From the NCBI GenBank assembly GCA_030263285.1, contig SZYB01000001.1:248001-312000 (forward strand): a DNA stretch of 64,000 nt, written 5' to 3'. The translations under genes were made by a program, and so were the position numbers. This document shows positions 15,960 through 24,851 of this stretch, piece by piece. Below the pieces are notes generated by a model. It was not told where the DNA came from and did no database searches. It worked only from the letters and a program-made list of their open reading frames with translations. The DNA comes from Bergeyella sp. (GTDB lineage: Bacteria; Bacteroidota; Bacteroidia; Flavobacteriales; Weeksellaceae). How positions within the stretch are numbered: position 1 is the stretch's first letter; each line of letters opens with the position of its first letter.

Positions 15960-17315
15960 CTAAAAAGCGCCTATATATTGGGCTCCTCCCACGTTTTTTA
16001 ATTTTGCTCCTTTGGTAACGGTACCTGTGGATTTGTTGATGATATAGACGTATCCGTCTTTTCCTACGGCGGCTATTGGGATAATAAGGTCGTTGTTATT
16101 CACTACAAAACCTTGATATTGAAAGAAATACATGTCCGGCTCATAAGGGAGATCCACTTTTGTTGCTGTTTTTGCATTAAGATCAAGCCGAGCCAAGAAG
16201 CTTTGGCGATACTCCGGATTAAATGAAGTAGACGCTGCCCCTTTGTGGGAGTACATGGCATAAGCGATTCCGTTGCCTACGTACATCCAGTGTTCAACAG
16301 ACGATCCCTTTATACCCAGCGCCTCATCCAGACTGAAGCTGTAAGAGTCATCGTAGGTGTTATCTGAGCCAATACGTAAAATATGAGCCCCTTTGGTATC
16401 TCTCTGGGTGGCTTGATAGAGATTTCCGTCATCACCCAAAAATATATTGACACTCCTGTATCCCGCGGTATCTCCGTTGCTCACCCCCGAGGTAATGACA
16501 ATTGGGTTTTTGAGGGAGGGGTAGTCCACTACCACACTTTTGGAGGCAAGGTGCGCAAAGTTTTTATCGTTATTCTCTGTTCCGGGTATTTTTTTGCCCA
16601 TCCATGTGCCCAGGATGAGTTTATTTCCTGCTTTGTTGAGGGCAGGGGAGTCAAATCTAAAAATATAATTTCCCTCTTTTTCTTCCCCAGGGGTGAGCGG
16701 AACTTGGTATCGGACGTTGTTATTTACTGATACTTTTTGTAAATCAAACGAAACGATAGCGGCTTCTCCCCTGGTATATTGATATTCTCCATTTTTATAT
16801 GTACCTTTTACTCCACTGATATTTACGGCAACTCCGGTCTTGTCTCCGTCTTTTAGCTTTGCCCATCTAGGGCTGGTGGTGGCGTATTGAGATATATTAA
16901 GCGGGTTGCCTATTGCCTGAAATGCTCCAGCGCCTTTCACTTGATATTTCTGAAAAATTCCGCCGTTATCCCCGGAATAAGGAATGGTAAAAAGTACACT
17001 CCCCTCCTGAGAAGCACTGATTCTCGAGGTGCGCTGTGAAGGTATGGAAAAACCGCCTTTTCCTTTTTCAAAAATAGAAAATTCTTTTTCGGGATTTTTT
17101 GCCTCCTCCAACGTGATGGAGTAGACCAGCGTGCCTCCGTTTCCGTCACCGGGGATTTTTCCCTGTAAAGCACCTGCCAGCGTAATCCACCTGTTGTTGG
17201 ATTGTACAGGAGGGGATACCGTATCGTCTCTATTATTGTTATTACACCCTACGATGGTCATTAATAAGCATGTTAGGGTTAGTTTTCCGTAAATTTTTAC
17301 TGTTTTTTTTAACAT
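15960..17315 (-). CDS. DUF4374 domain lipoprotein of an iron-uptake operon
   Basis: A 451-residue exported lipoprotein (lipobox IVGC, Cys24) of the DUF4374 family, found in Bacteroidota next to siderophore-type TonB receptors. Repeating blocks such as SVLFTIPYSGDNGG, YVYIINKSTGTV and GNLYQATQRD suggest a beta-propeller. It begins 30 bases downstream of the receptor gene and shares its operon. Members are thought to help capture iron-siderophore or other metal complexes at the cell surface, but the ligand is unknown. Confidence 0.82.
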   Translation of the reverse strand: MLKKTVKIYGKLTLTCLLMTIVGCNNNNRDDTVSPPVQSNNRWITLAGALQGKIPGDGNGGTLVYSITLEEAKNPEKEFSIFEKGKGGFSIPSQRTSRISASQEGSVLFTIPYSGDNGGIFQKYQVKGAGAFQAIGNPLNISQYATTSPRWAKLKDGDKTGVAVNISGVKGTYKNGEYQYTRGEAAIVSFDLQKVSVNNNVRYQVPLTPGEEKEGNYIFRFDSPALNKAGNKLILGTWMGKKIPGTENNDKNFAHLASKSVVVDYPSLKNPIVITSGVSNGDTAGYRSVNIFLGDDGNLYQATQRDTKGAHILRIGSDNTYDDSYSFSLDEALGIKGSSVEHWMYVGNGIAYAMYSHKGAASTSFNPEYRQSFLARLDLNAKTATKVDLPYEPDMYFFQYQGFVVNNNDLIIPIAAVGKDGYVYIINKSTGTVTKGAKLKNVGGAQYIGAF

Positions 17316-17345
17316 AATTTAATACTTTATGGGTTATTATTAAGG

Positions 17346-19766
17346 TTAATTGAGCGCATAATTTAATTTTACGTAAAAGGCTCGTCCGGGCTTTTGGACT
17401 CCGAAGTTGTCGTAGACTTGCCTGTTGGTAAGGTTTTTTATGTCCAGACTGATGATGATGTTTTTTTGGGGGAGTTGATAACTCATGCCTATATCGTGTA
17501 TATTCTGACGAGGCACTTCAAAATACTCTCTCCCGGAAGACCCATAATTAAGAAGAGCGCTGTTGAATTTTTCTACAAAATGATAATTGTAGAATACGGT
17601 AAGGCGTGATTTTTGAAAAAAAACATCTTTAAACGAATATTGGCTGCCCGTATTCAGAGTAAAAAAAGGTTCGTTCGGGATCTGCATTCCATAGGTAGAT
17701 TGTCCTTTAATATCAAAAAAGGAGTTGAATTTTGACAGATTAAGACTCAGCCTGAAGTTTTTATTATAGGAATAGTTGAGAGAAAATTCAAATCCCTGAG
17801 ATTTTGTATAGCCGTAGTTAGAAAAAGCCAAGGCTTCACTTATGATCAGATTTTGACCACTGGCAAATCGGACAATTTTATCCTGTGTTTTTCTTAAAAA
17901 AACGCCGGTAGATAGTCCCAATCTGTGGAGATCAAACGCGTAGGTGCCCAGCGTTATTCCCAGATTATAATTATTACTTTTTTCGGGTTTTATCCCAAAG
18001 TTGGCAAGTGTATTTTCACTTATGTCACCAAATGTTTCTTTTTCTGTGGGTAGTCTTACGGTTCTTTCTCCGGAGGCAAGCAAAGAAATGGCAGGAGAAG
18101 CCAGATAGGAGATGGCTACTCCGTATCCATTATTGTTCATGCTGATACTTCTGCTTTCATTAATCAGGGAGGCAGATCCCCCAGCTGTGGTGGCAGACGG
18201 TTCTGTTCTATTGATTTTCTGATAGTAGTATTTACCAAAAAGAGTAGTCTTGAATTTATTCCCAATCGTCTTAAATTCATAAGAAAGAGCCGCAATGTTC
18301 TTTTGATATTCTCTTTTGGCTTCGTAGGTTTTTCCGGCAACGAGTTTTAATTCATCTCTGTCCTTTCTGTCTATATGATCATACAATAGATTGAACAAAA
18401 TACGGTGATTTTTTGTGAGAGCATAGTTAAGTCCGGTTCTTATGGTGTTTATGTTTCTGCCGATAGAGGTCATTGTAGGGTTTCCTTGCTGAGCGCCATA
18501 AGGAGATCTGACAGGATTTCCCTGCAGGTCTCTTATTACCTGCCCGTTCCAGTTATAAGCCCAAGTCACGGTATCGTTTATTTTTCTATTTCTTTGGCTG
18601 TACAGGGCATGAAAACTAAAGTCAAGATTTTTTAGTAAAAAATTAGTTTTTTCATAAGTGAGATTAAGAACATTGGCGTTGGCCTCCGTAAACCTTCCTT
18701 TATAAGGGCGGGACATAAAGAGTCCATGCTGGATTTCTTTATAGAAATAGGTATTGGTGTAGCCCAGCAAAAGAACATCCGCCCATTTCACCTTTGTAAA
18801 ACCCAATTCTAAGAGACTTCCTCTGGAATTAAATCGGTCATTGAATCTTCGTTCTACGGATTCCTTCATTTGTCCGTTGGGCAGCGTGTTTCTTACATTT
18901 TTCCCCCAGACTTTGTAGTTGTTGTCCGAACGGTTGTAGTAGTTTGTTATTTTGGCGGTAAAACCGCTTTTGAATCGGTGCGCCGCCATAAGGTCTGCCT
19001 GCAGCGTATTGAAAGAACCATAGGATAGCGAAAATGCAAGATTATTTTTGATGTTCTTTTTAAGAACTATATTAATGGCCCCTCCTAGAGAATCGTCGGA
19101 TAAATATCCGGGAACTACGCCCTTGTATATTTCTATTCTTTCGATTATGGAGGGAGGTATGTTATTGATGTTAAATGAAGATCCGTATGACGAAATGGGA
19201 ATCCCATCAATGAGTACGGTGATAGAATTCCCCGACATCCCATTAATATTAAACAAAACATTAGACCCCACGCCGCCGTTTTGTCGTACCCTTATTCCTG
19301 CAGTTTTATCCAGGAGTTCTACAGTCTGTAAATTGCGCAGCGAGGCTGTTTTTGTCTCTATAACACTTACAGCAAAGCCACTTTTTTCTATTTCAGATTT
19401 TATGGATTTTATTTTTTTTAGATGTATTGCCCCGATATTTTTTACTTTTTTTTCCTGTTCTTTATGAGAATAAAAGTAAATATCTTTCTTTACAGAGGTT
19501 CTTTCTATTACTATCTTTTCCGTTTTTTTTTCACCGTCTGGTTTTACGGTGATTTCGTAGCTTCCGCTGGGTAAATTATCCAGAAAGTACTCCCCATTTT
19601 TACCGCTTATCCCCTTTTTATTCAGGTTTTTTGAGCGAATCTCAAGAGGTATGTAGGGTAGTACTTCTTGATTTTCTGTCTTATATACAGTCCCGCTTAC
19701 AGAGTACTGGGACTGCAATAGATAAAACACACACGTGCAAATAAAAGAAAATAACCCCCTGATCAT
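17346..19766 (-). CDS. TonB-dependent siderophore-type receptor
   Basis: An 806-residue outer-membrane receptor: signal peptide to about residue 18, a carboxypeptidase-like regulatory beta domain (21-95), a plug (about 130-245, with the LLDKTAGIRVRQNGG box and LGGAINIVLKK), then a barrel ending in YVKLNYALN. Architecture and the downstream DUF4374 gene point to iron or siderophore uptake. The ATG is preceded by a consensus promoter with a palindrome over its -33 element, suggesting iron control. The ligand cannot be told from sequence. Confidence 0.88.
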   Translation of the reverse strand: MIRGLFSFICTCVFYLLQSQYSVSGTVYKTENQEVLPYIPLEIRSKNLNKKGISGKNGEYFLDNLPSGSYEITVKPDGEKKTEKIVIERTSVKKDIYFYSHKEQEKKVKNIGAIHLKKIKSIKSEIEKSGFAVSVIETKTASLRNLQTVELLDKTAGIRVRQNGGVGSNVLFNINGMSGNSITVLIDGIPISSYGSSFNINNIPPSIIERIEIYKGVVPGYLSDDSLGGAINIVLKKNIKNNLAFSLSYGSFNTLQADLMAAHRFKSGFTAKITNYYNRSDNNYKVWGKNVRNTLPNGQMKESVERRFNDRFNSRGSLLELGFTKVKWADVLLLGYTNTYFYKEIQHGLFMSRPYKGRFTEANANVLNLTYEKTNFLLKNLDFSFHALYSQRNRKINDTVTWAYNWNGQVIRDLQGNPVRSPYGAQQGNPTMTSIGRNINTIRTGLNYALTKNHRILFNLLYDHIDRKDRDELKLVAGKTYEAKREYQKNIAALSYEFKTIGNKFKTTLFGKYYYQKINRTEPSATTAGGSASLINESRSISMNNNGYGVAISYLASPAISLLASGERTVRLPTEKETFGDISENTLANFGIKPEKSNNYNLGITLGTYAFDLHRLGLSTGVFLRKTQDKIVRFASGQNLIISEALAFSNYGYTKSQGFEFSLNYSYNKNFRLSLNLSKFNSFFDIKGQSTYGMQIPNEPFFTLNTGSQYSFKDVFFQKSRLTVFYNYHFVEKFNSALLNYGSSGREYFEVPRQNIHDIGMSYQLPQKNIIISLDIKNLTNRQVYDNFGVQKPGRAFYVKLNYALN

Positions 19767-19777
19767 TTGTTTTTTCG

Positions 19778-19813
19778 CAAATGTAATTTTTATTTAGAAT
19801 TATTACAAATAAT
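19778..19813 (-). promoter_or_regulatory. Promoter and Fur-like palindrome of the siderophore receptor operon
   Basis: On the minus strand TTG (complement of 19806-19808), 20 bases, then TACATTTG (complement of 19778-19785) matches the Bacteroidota promoter consensus. ATTATT-ACA-AATAAT at 19799-19813 is a perfect palindrome over the -33 element and resembles half-sites of Fur boxes. The promoter lies only about ten bases from the start codon, so the 5' leader is very short. Confidence 0.55.
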
Positions 19814-20105
19814 GATCACAGAAATTGACAAAAAATATTTTCTGTTTTTGGGGTTTGAGATTGATTTTTTAATCAATGGGCTAATTTTTTATGGTTTCAA
19901 TTATACATGTTTTTATATATACTATACAAAAAGTTATTTATATATAAAGGAGATAATAATTTATACACACCGTCGCTGGTTTGTTTTTCTGTACTATTGT
20001 ACTGTTGGGATCAGAATAGGGTATATTTAGGGAGGGAGAGGCGAGAAGGAGGAGATAAAAAGAATTAAAATTGTTACAACAAAAAATGTGAATTCTCTAA
20101 AGTAT
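19814..20105. other. Divergent intergenic region
   Basis: The space between the receptor and porin operons contains a short plus-strand open frame (19767-20030, 87 residues rich in Phe, Tyr and Ile) that I do not believe is a gene: its composition is that of translated AT-rich DNA. No other feature was recognised here. Confidence 0.4.
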
Positions 20106-20138
20106 TTGAAATTATTAAATAATATTTTTTTAGTTTTG
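20106..20138 (+). promoter_or_regulatory. Promoter of the porin gene
   Basis: TTG at 20106-20108, a 22-base spacer and TAGTTTTG at 20131-20138 fit the Bacteroidota promoter pattern. The start codon follows 45 bases later. Confidence 0.5.
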
Positions 20139-20182
20139 TTAACTTCGTTGTTCATGATTGTGAATTTAAAACTAATAGTTAT

Positions 20183-21424
20183 ATGAACATAAAAACGACA
20201 AATTTGAAAATTCTTTATGCAGTAGTAGTCTTTTTAACCTCTTTTTTTCCTGCTAGAGCACAAGAAAAAAATCCGATTATTGATAGCAAGCAAAAATTGG
20301 ATATGGAACGGGATTCTATTCGCTCTATCTATCACGAAATACAGGGAGAAGAGGTAAAAAGTAAAAAACTAAATATATTTATTGTGACTCGATCCGGGTT
20401 TAATGTGCAGTCGTACAGGGATCGCCCTACACAAGTCAATTTTTTGGTGAGTCAGCTTAGGTTGGATATCAATGGAAACCTTACAGAAAATATTTTTTAT
20501 AGGCTAAGGCAAAGACTGAATAGAGCTGCAGGACCAGAAAACTTAGACAATTTGTCAACGGCTACAGATATGATGTATGTGGGCTATAATTTTGGGGATA
20601 AATTTTCTTTAATCTTTGGAAAGCAGGCAATTGCGTGGGGAGGTTTTGAATTTGATTATAATCCTATTTATGTATATCAATATTCTGATATCATGTCTAA
20701 CATGGGGGTCTTCAAGGTAGGCAGTACTTTCACTTATAAATTCTCCAAAAGAAACAACATAAATTTCCAGATAGGTAATACCAACAACAGTAGATTGATC
20801 AATAACTTTAGTAAAGGGATGTACGAAACCTCAAATCTACAAACTTCTACAGCGCCTCTTAGTTATATTGTGGATTGGAATGGAGCGTTTTTTGAAAATG
20901 ATATGATAGAAACAAAATGGTCTTTTGCTGTTCAGAATGAAGCCAAGGGATATTATTCAAAGTCTCTAGCTTTGGGGACGAAGCTCAATCTCCCTTATTT
21001 TGCATTGGCTCTTGATTATCTTCGTTCTGATTTTCCGATAGACAGAATCATGCTGGCTACCCGCTACACCACTCAGTTTTATAATAATAACATAATAGCC
21101 AAAAGCTCTATTTACAATAGTTTTATTATGAAAGCAGAGTATTTTTTTATGAAGAAGTGGACTTATTTTTTCAAGGGAATGTACGAAACAACGAGTTTGC
21201 CGGAGGATAAAAACTTTGGTAATAATTTCAGGAAATCGTATGGTTACATTACCGGGGTAGAGTTTTCTCCTTTTCCGCATCAAGATCTCAAATTATTTCT
21301 TACCTATGTGGGGAGAAGTTTTCAATATAAAGACCAGCTTACCAAGATGAGAGAGGATATCTTCAGAAATTACAATACAAACCGATTTTTTCTGGGAGTT
21401 ATCTACAATATAAAAGCCTTCTAA
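20183..21424 (+). CDS. OprO/OprP-like porin
   Basis: A 413-residue outer-membrane protein with a signal peptide ending near FFPARAQ (about residue 27), a short polar region, and a barrel of alternating strands that closes with FFLGVIYNIKAF, C-terminal Phe included. The blocks FRLRQRLNRA-like YRLRQRLN, GKQAIAWGGFEF and FSPFPHQDLKLFLTYVG are typical of the phosphate-selective porin O/P superfamily as found in Bacteroidota. The family forms anion-selective channels in Pseudomonas; substrate choice here is unknown. It is a single-gene unit, convergent with acs. Confidence 0.75.
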   Translation: MNIKTTNLKILYAVVVFLTSFFPARAQEKNPIIDSKQKLDMERDSIRSIYHEIQGEEVKSKKLNIFIVTRSGFNVQSYRDRPTQVNFLVSQLRLDINGNLTENIFYRLRQRLNRAAGPENLDNLSTATDMMYVGYNFGDKFSLIFGKQAIAWGGFEFDYNPIYVYQYSDIMSNMGVFKVGSTFTYKFSKRNNINFQIGNTNNSRLINNFSKGMYETSNLQTSTAPLSYIVDWNGAFFENDMIETKWSFAVQNEAKGYYSKSLALGTKLNLPYFALALDYLRSDFPIDRIMLATRYTTQFYNNNIIAKSSIYNSFIMKAEYFFMKKWTYFFKGMYETTSLPEDKNFGNNFRKSYGYITGVEFSPFPHQDLKLFLTYVGRSFQYKDQLTKMREDIFRNYNTNRFFLGVIYNIKAF

Positions 21425-21500
21425 GCTTTCAACACAGAAAATCCTTTTGGGATGTGAGTTTGGTCGTTTTTTCCTTTAGGGTTTTTTCTGCCATTTACTT

Positions 21501-21540
21501 CCACGCCCCCGCCCTTTACAGGGCGCTGCCGAAAGGGGGA
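21501..21540. terminator. Nested GC-rich palindrome between convergent genes
   Basis: GCCC-TTTACA-GGGC (21511-21524) is nested between CCCCC (21506-21510) and GGGGG (21535-21539) in otherwise AT-rich DNA between the porin and acs genes. It may act as a bidirectional terminator, but lacks clean U-tracts. Its GC content stands out against its surroundings. Confidence 0.4.
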
Positions 21541-21568
21541 ATGTCTGTTGGGAGCCGGTACGGTATCC

Positions 21569-23482
21569 TTAATTCTCTATCCTCGCGTTTTTTATTTCTT
21601 CCACTATTTCCGGATTGAGAAGGGTAGAGGTATCTCCAAAATTATCGAAATCTCCAGAGGCTATTTTTCTCAGGATTCTTCTCATGATCTTTCCTGATCT
21701 TGTTTTGGGTAGTCCTGGAACAAACTGTATTTTGTCTAGCTTTGCGATGGGTCCTATGGTTTCCGCAATGACTTGATTTATCTCTTTTTCCAGGTTTTTT
21801 TTGTCTCTGCTCTCCCCCATTTCTTTTAGGATGACAAAACCGTAGAGTGCATTACCCTTCACATCGTGAGGATACCCTACAACTGCAGATTCTGCAATCG
21901 CAGGATGTAGGTTTATGCTATCCTCTATAGGAGCAGTACCCAGGTTGTGTCCCGATACAATAACCACGTCATCCACGCGTCCCGTAATTCTGTAATATCC
22001 TACTTCATCCCTCAAGGCTCCATCACCGGTAAAATATTTTCCAGGGAAGGCGGTAAAGTAGGTTTCTTTATATCGCTGATGATCACCCCATATGGTACGT
22101 GCGATGCTGGGCCATGGGAAACGTATGCATAGATTACCCTCTGCCTGATTTCCCATAATTTCGTTTCTTTTCTCATCCATAAGAACAGGCTGTATCCCTG
22201 GCAAAGGAAGCGTGGCATAAGTGGGTTTTGTAGGCGTAACAAAGGGGATGGGGGAGATTAGAATTCCTCCTGTCTCTGTCTGCCACCAGGTATCCACAAT
22301 CGGACATTTTCTTTTGCCTACATGGTCATTATACCAGTGCCAAGCCTCGTCGTTTATGGGTTCTCCCACAGATCCTATCACTTTTAGCGAACTCAAGTTT
22401 CGTTTTTTCACCCATTCGTAGTTTTCTTTTGCCAATGCTCTGATGGCGGTGGGTGCCGTATAAAATTGGTTGATCTTATGTTTTTCTATGATTTTCCAAA
22501 ATCTATCAGGTGCCGGATGGGTGGGGGTTCCTTCATACATTACCGTAGTGGCTCCGTTGAGAAGTGGACCGTAGAGAGTGTAGGAATGTCCCGTAATCCA
22601 ACCGATATCTGCACTGCACCAGAAAATGTCATTTTCCTCATAGTTAAATATATTCTTGAAGGTATAGGCGACATATACCATATATCCTGCACAAGTATGT
22701 AGCATACCCTTGGGTCTACCCGTAGATCCAGAAGTATAGAGAATGAAAAACGGGTCTTCTGCATCCATTATTTTGGTAACAAAATCCTTTGATGCTTTAG
22801 GGTAATAATCATCCAGTATAACATCTCGATTTTTTTTCAGTGTAATCTTTCCGCCGGTTCTTTTAACCACCAACACTTTCTCTACACTTGAGCATTTTTC
22901 TACTGCTTCGTCTACTATAGGCTTTAGTTCCAGAACTTTATTTCCTCTATAGCTGCCGTCTGATGTGATGATGAGTTTTGCTCCGCAGTCGTTTACTCTA
23001 GAAGCTACGGCGGAGGCAGAAAAACCGGCAAAAATAACCGAGTGCACCGCGCCCATCTTGGCACACGCCAGCATGGTTATGGCAAGTTCGGGAATCATGG
23101 GGAGGTATATGCACACCCTGTCCCCTTTTTGTATCCCCAGATCTGTAAGGACATTTGCCATTTTACAAACGCGCCCATGGAGCTCATTATAGGTAATATG
23201 CTGGGATTTTTCTTTTGGGTCGTTTGGTTCCCAAATAATGGCAGTTTTATTTCCTCTGGTGGCCAAATGCCTATCAATACAATTTTTGGTAATGTTGAGT
23301 TTTGCGTTCTTAAACCATGTTATTTTTGCCTCTTCCATATCAAATTCCACCACCTTGTTCCAGTGTTGATACCATTCAAAATTTTCTGTAGCAATCCTGT
23401 TCCAGAATTTTTTTGGATTTTTAATGGATTTCCGGTACTGTTTGAAATAGTCTGGTAAACTCGAAATTGAATAAGATCCCAT
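21569..23482 (-). CDS. acs: Acetate-CoA ligase (acetyl-CoA synthetase)
   Basis: A 637-residue AMP-forming ligase that activates acetate to acetyl-CoA through acetyl-AMP. Visible motifs are YTSGSTGRPKG (P-loop, near 265), WCSADIGWITGHSY, DTWWQTETGG (near 410), the hinge region YRITGRVDDVVIVSGHNLGT (near 515) and PKTRSGKIMRR near 605, holding the catalytic lysine that is acetylated for regulation in this family. Length is typical. It is transcribed alone, convergent with the porin gene. Confidence 0.95.
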   Translation of the reverse strand: MGSYSISSLPDYFKQYRKSIKNPKKFWNRIATENFEWYQHWNKVVEFDMEEAKITWFKNAKLNITKNCIDRHLATRGNKTAIIWEPNDPKEKSQHITYNELHGRVCKMANVLTDLGIQKGDRVCIYLPMIPELAITMLACAKMGAVHSVIFAGFSASAVASRVNDCGAKLIITSDGSYRGNKVLELKPIVDEAVEKCSSVEKVLVVKRTGGKITLKKNRDVILDDYYPKASKDFVTKIMDAEDPFFILYTSGSTGRPKGMLHTCAGYMVYVAYTFKNIFNYEENDIFWCSADIGWITGHSYTLYGPLLNGATTVMYEGTPTHPAPDRFWKIIEKHKINQFYTAPTAIRALAKENYEWVKKRNLSSLKVIGSVGEPINDEAWHWYNDHVGKRKCPIVDTWWQTETGGILISPIPFVTPTKPTYATLPLPGIQPVLMDEKRNEIMGNQAEGNLCIRFPWPSIARTIWGDHQRYKETYFTAFPGKYFTGDGALRDEVGYYRITGRVDDVVIVSGHNLGTAPIEDSINLHPAIAESAVVGYPHDVKGNALYGFVILKEMGESRDKKNLEKEINQVIAETIGPIAKLDKIQFVPGLPKTRSGKIMRRILRKIASGDFDNFGDTSTLLNPEIVEEIKNARIEN

Positions 23483-23802
23483 ATAAAGCCTTTATTTGTT
23501 TTTTTAGTTCTGATTTTCTGTTCTTATGTACTCTAGCGTGCAGAGTAAAAAAGCGCCCCTTCCCGCACTAAAGTACATATTTTCTGTGTTTCGGCGTAAA
23601 ATTTTTTTATGTTTTTTACCGAGATGGTACAATGTACACATTTTTTTTAATTGATAGGTTTTCGGTAATGTTCTCCTTGATTTACATTAATCTAAGTTCT
23701 TGAATTTCTCTAGATTTGTTCTTTTTTAGTTTTGTTCTATCTTTTGTTGGGAAAAATGGTGTGGAGACTATATATAAAAAATAGGTTTTATAAAAAATGT
23801 AG
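23483..23802. other. Divergent intergenic region between acs and the pyrimidine operon
   Basis: About 320 bases, AT-rich toward the pyr side. I found no gene and no full promoter match for acs on the minus strand. Confidence 0.35.
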
Positions 23803-23810
23803 TAACTTTG
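23803..23810 (+). promoter_or_regulatory. Predicted -7 element of the pyr operon
   Basis: TAACTTTG is an exact TAnnTTTG match. No well-placed TTG lies about 20 bases upstream, so the -33 half is weak. Initiation would fall near 23815-23818, right at the leader-peptide ATG. Confidence 0.4.
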
Positions 23811-23816
23811 CCCCCG

Positions 23817-23912
23817 ATGATAGGAAATTCTCTTTACGATACGATTCCGTATGATAGGAAGAAGGTAACAAGGATTAATTTTTGGTATTTTGGGAACGAA
23901 ATCTGCTATTAA
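23817..23912 (+). CDS. Possible leader peptide of the pyrBAB operon
   Basis: A 31-codon frame starts at the predicted transcription start and ends TAA at 23910-23912. It runs through the 5' arm of the attenuator hairpin and stops inside its loop, and codons 20-25 include U-rich sequence (INFWYF). In enterobacterial pyrBI, low UTP makes RNA polymerase pause in such a U-rich stretch, letting the ribosome catch up and disrupt the terminator. The arrangement here is the same. Translation is unproven, and initiation would have to be leaderless or nearly so. Confidence 0.42.
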   Translation: MIGNSLYDTIPYDRKKVTRINFWYFGNEICY

Positions 23913-23927
23913 GGGTTTCGTTTTTTT
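23895..23927 (+). terminator. Attenuator-like terminator upstream of pyrB
   Basis: AACGAAA (23895-23901) and TTTCGTT (23916-23922) form a seven-base stem followed by an unbroken T-run, giving a classical intrinsic terminator 18 bases before the pyrB ATG. A terminator in front of the first gene only makes sense if termination is conditional. Confidence 0.6.
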
Positions 23928-23944
23928 ATAAAATCTTTTGAATT

Positions 23945-24847
23945 ATGTTTACTGCCGCAGAAGTAGATGTTAGGACCATCTGGAAACTCCTGGAAGAAGC
24001 CATGAAAATAGCTGAGGGCAAATTTATGAAGCCAAAAAATGAAATTTTTGTGGCCAATCTTTTTTATGAAAATAGTACGCGTACCAAGACCAGTTTTGAT
24101 ATTGCAGAGAGAAGGTTGGGGCTTACAGTCATTCCCTTTGATGTCCAAAACAGCTCTGCAAGCAAAGGAGAGAGTTTATATGATACAGCAAAGACGCTCA
24201 AGTCTCTGGGGTTAGATCTGTTGGTGATAAGGCATTCTCAGGATGCTTATTACAGGGAATTAAGCCGAATAGGGATTCCTATTATCAATGCAGGGGACGG
24301 AAAGGGACATCATCCTTCTCAATGCATGCTGGATCTGCTTACTATTTACCAGGAGTTCGGGAATTTTCAGGATTTAAAGGTGGGTATTGTAGGCGATGTG
24401 AAACACAGTAGAGTAGCAAATTCAGATGCCGAAGCTCTGAGAAAACTAGGGGCCAAAGTTTATTTTTCCGGACCTCCCAAATGGTTTGATATGGGAACCA
24501 TTATCAACGGGACTTTTGTCTCTTTTGAAGAACTTGTTCGTGAGGTAGACGTGCTTATACTGCTCAGGATACAACATGAACGGCATGATACGCAGATGCA
24601 GATGTCTACAGATGTTTATCATAGAAAATACGGACTCACTTTGGAGTTGGAAAAGCATATGAAAAGAGAGGCCATCATTATGCATCCCGCTCCCATCAAC
24701 AGGGGAGTGGAGATTGCCGATGAGCTGGTGGAGAGTAGCAAATCCAGAATATTTAAACAAATGGAAAACGGGGTCTATGTCCGGATGGCTATCCTTAAGC
24801 ATGTTTTAGAAAAAAACGGACATCTTTTTGAGCAAATTCTAGGATAA
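23945..24847 (+). CDS. pyrB: Aspartate carbamoyltransferase catalytic subunit
   Basis: A 300-residue enzyme joining carbamoyl phosphate and aspartate in the first committed step of pyrimidine synthesis. Present are the carbamoyl-phosphate loop YENSTRTKTSFD (near residue 40-51), the SSASKGES loop, GDGKGHHPSQCMLD near 118 and HPAPINRGVEI near 243. No regulatory pyrI gene is adjacent. It is followed after four bases by carA and preceded by an attenuator-like hairpin. Confidence 0.95.
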   Translation: MFTAAEVDVRTIWKLLEEAMKIAEGKFMKPKNEIFVANLFYENSTRTKTSFDIAERRLGLTVIPFDVQNSSASKGESLYDTAKTLKSLGLDLLVIRHSQDAYYRELSRIGIPIINAGDGKGHHPSQCMLDLLTIYQEFGNFQDLKVGIVGDVKHSRVANSDAEALRKLGAKVYFSGPPKWFDMGTIINGTFVSFEELVREVDVLILLRIQHERHDTQMQMSTDVYHRKYGLTLELEKHMKREAIIMHPAPINRGVEIADELVESSKSRIFKQMENGVYVRMAILKHVLEKNGHLFEQILG

Positions 24848-24851
24848 AAAA

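Noticed and set aside
19767..20030. 87-residue plus-strand frame between the receptor and the porin
   Set aside because: It consists of residues expected from translated AT-rich DNA, and its start lies in the receptor promoter.
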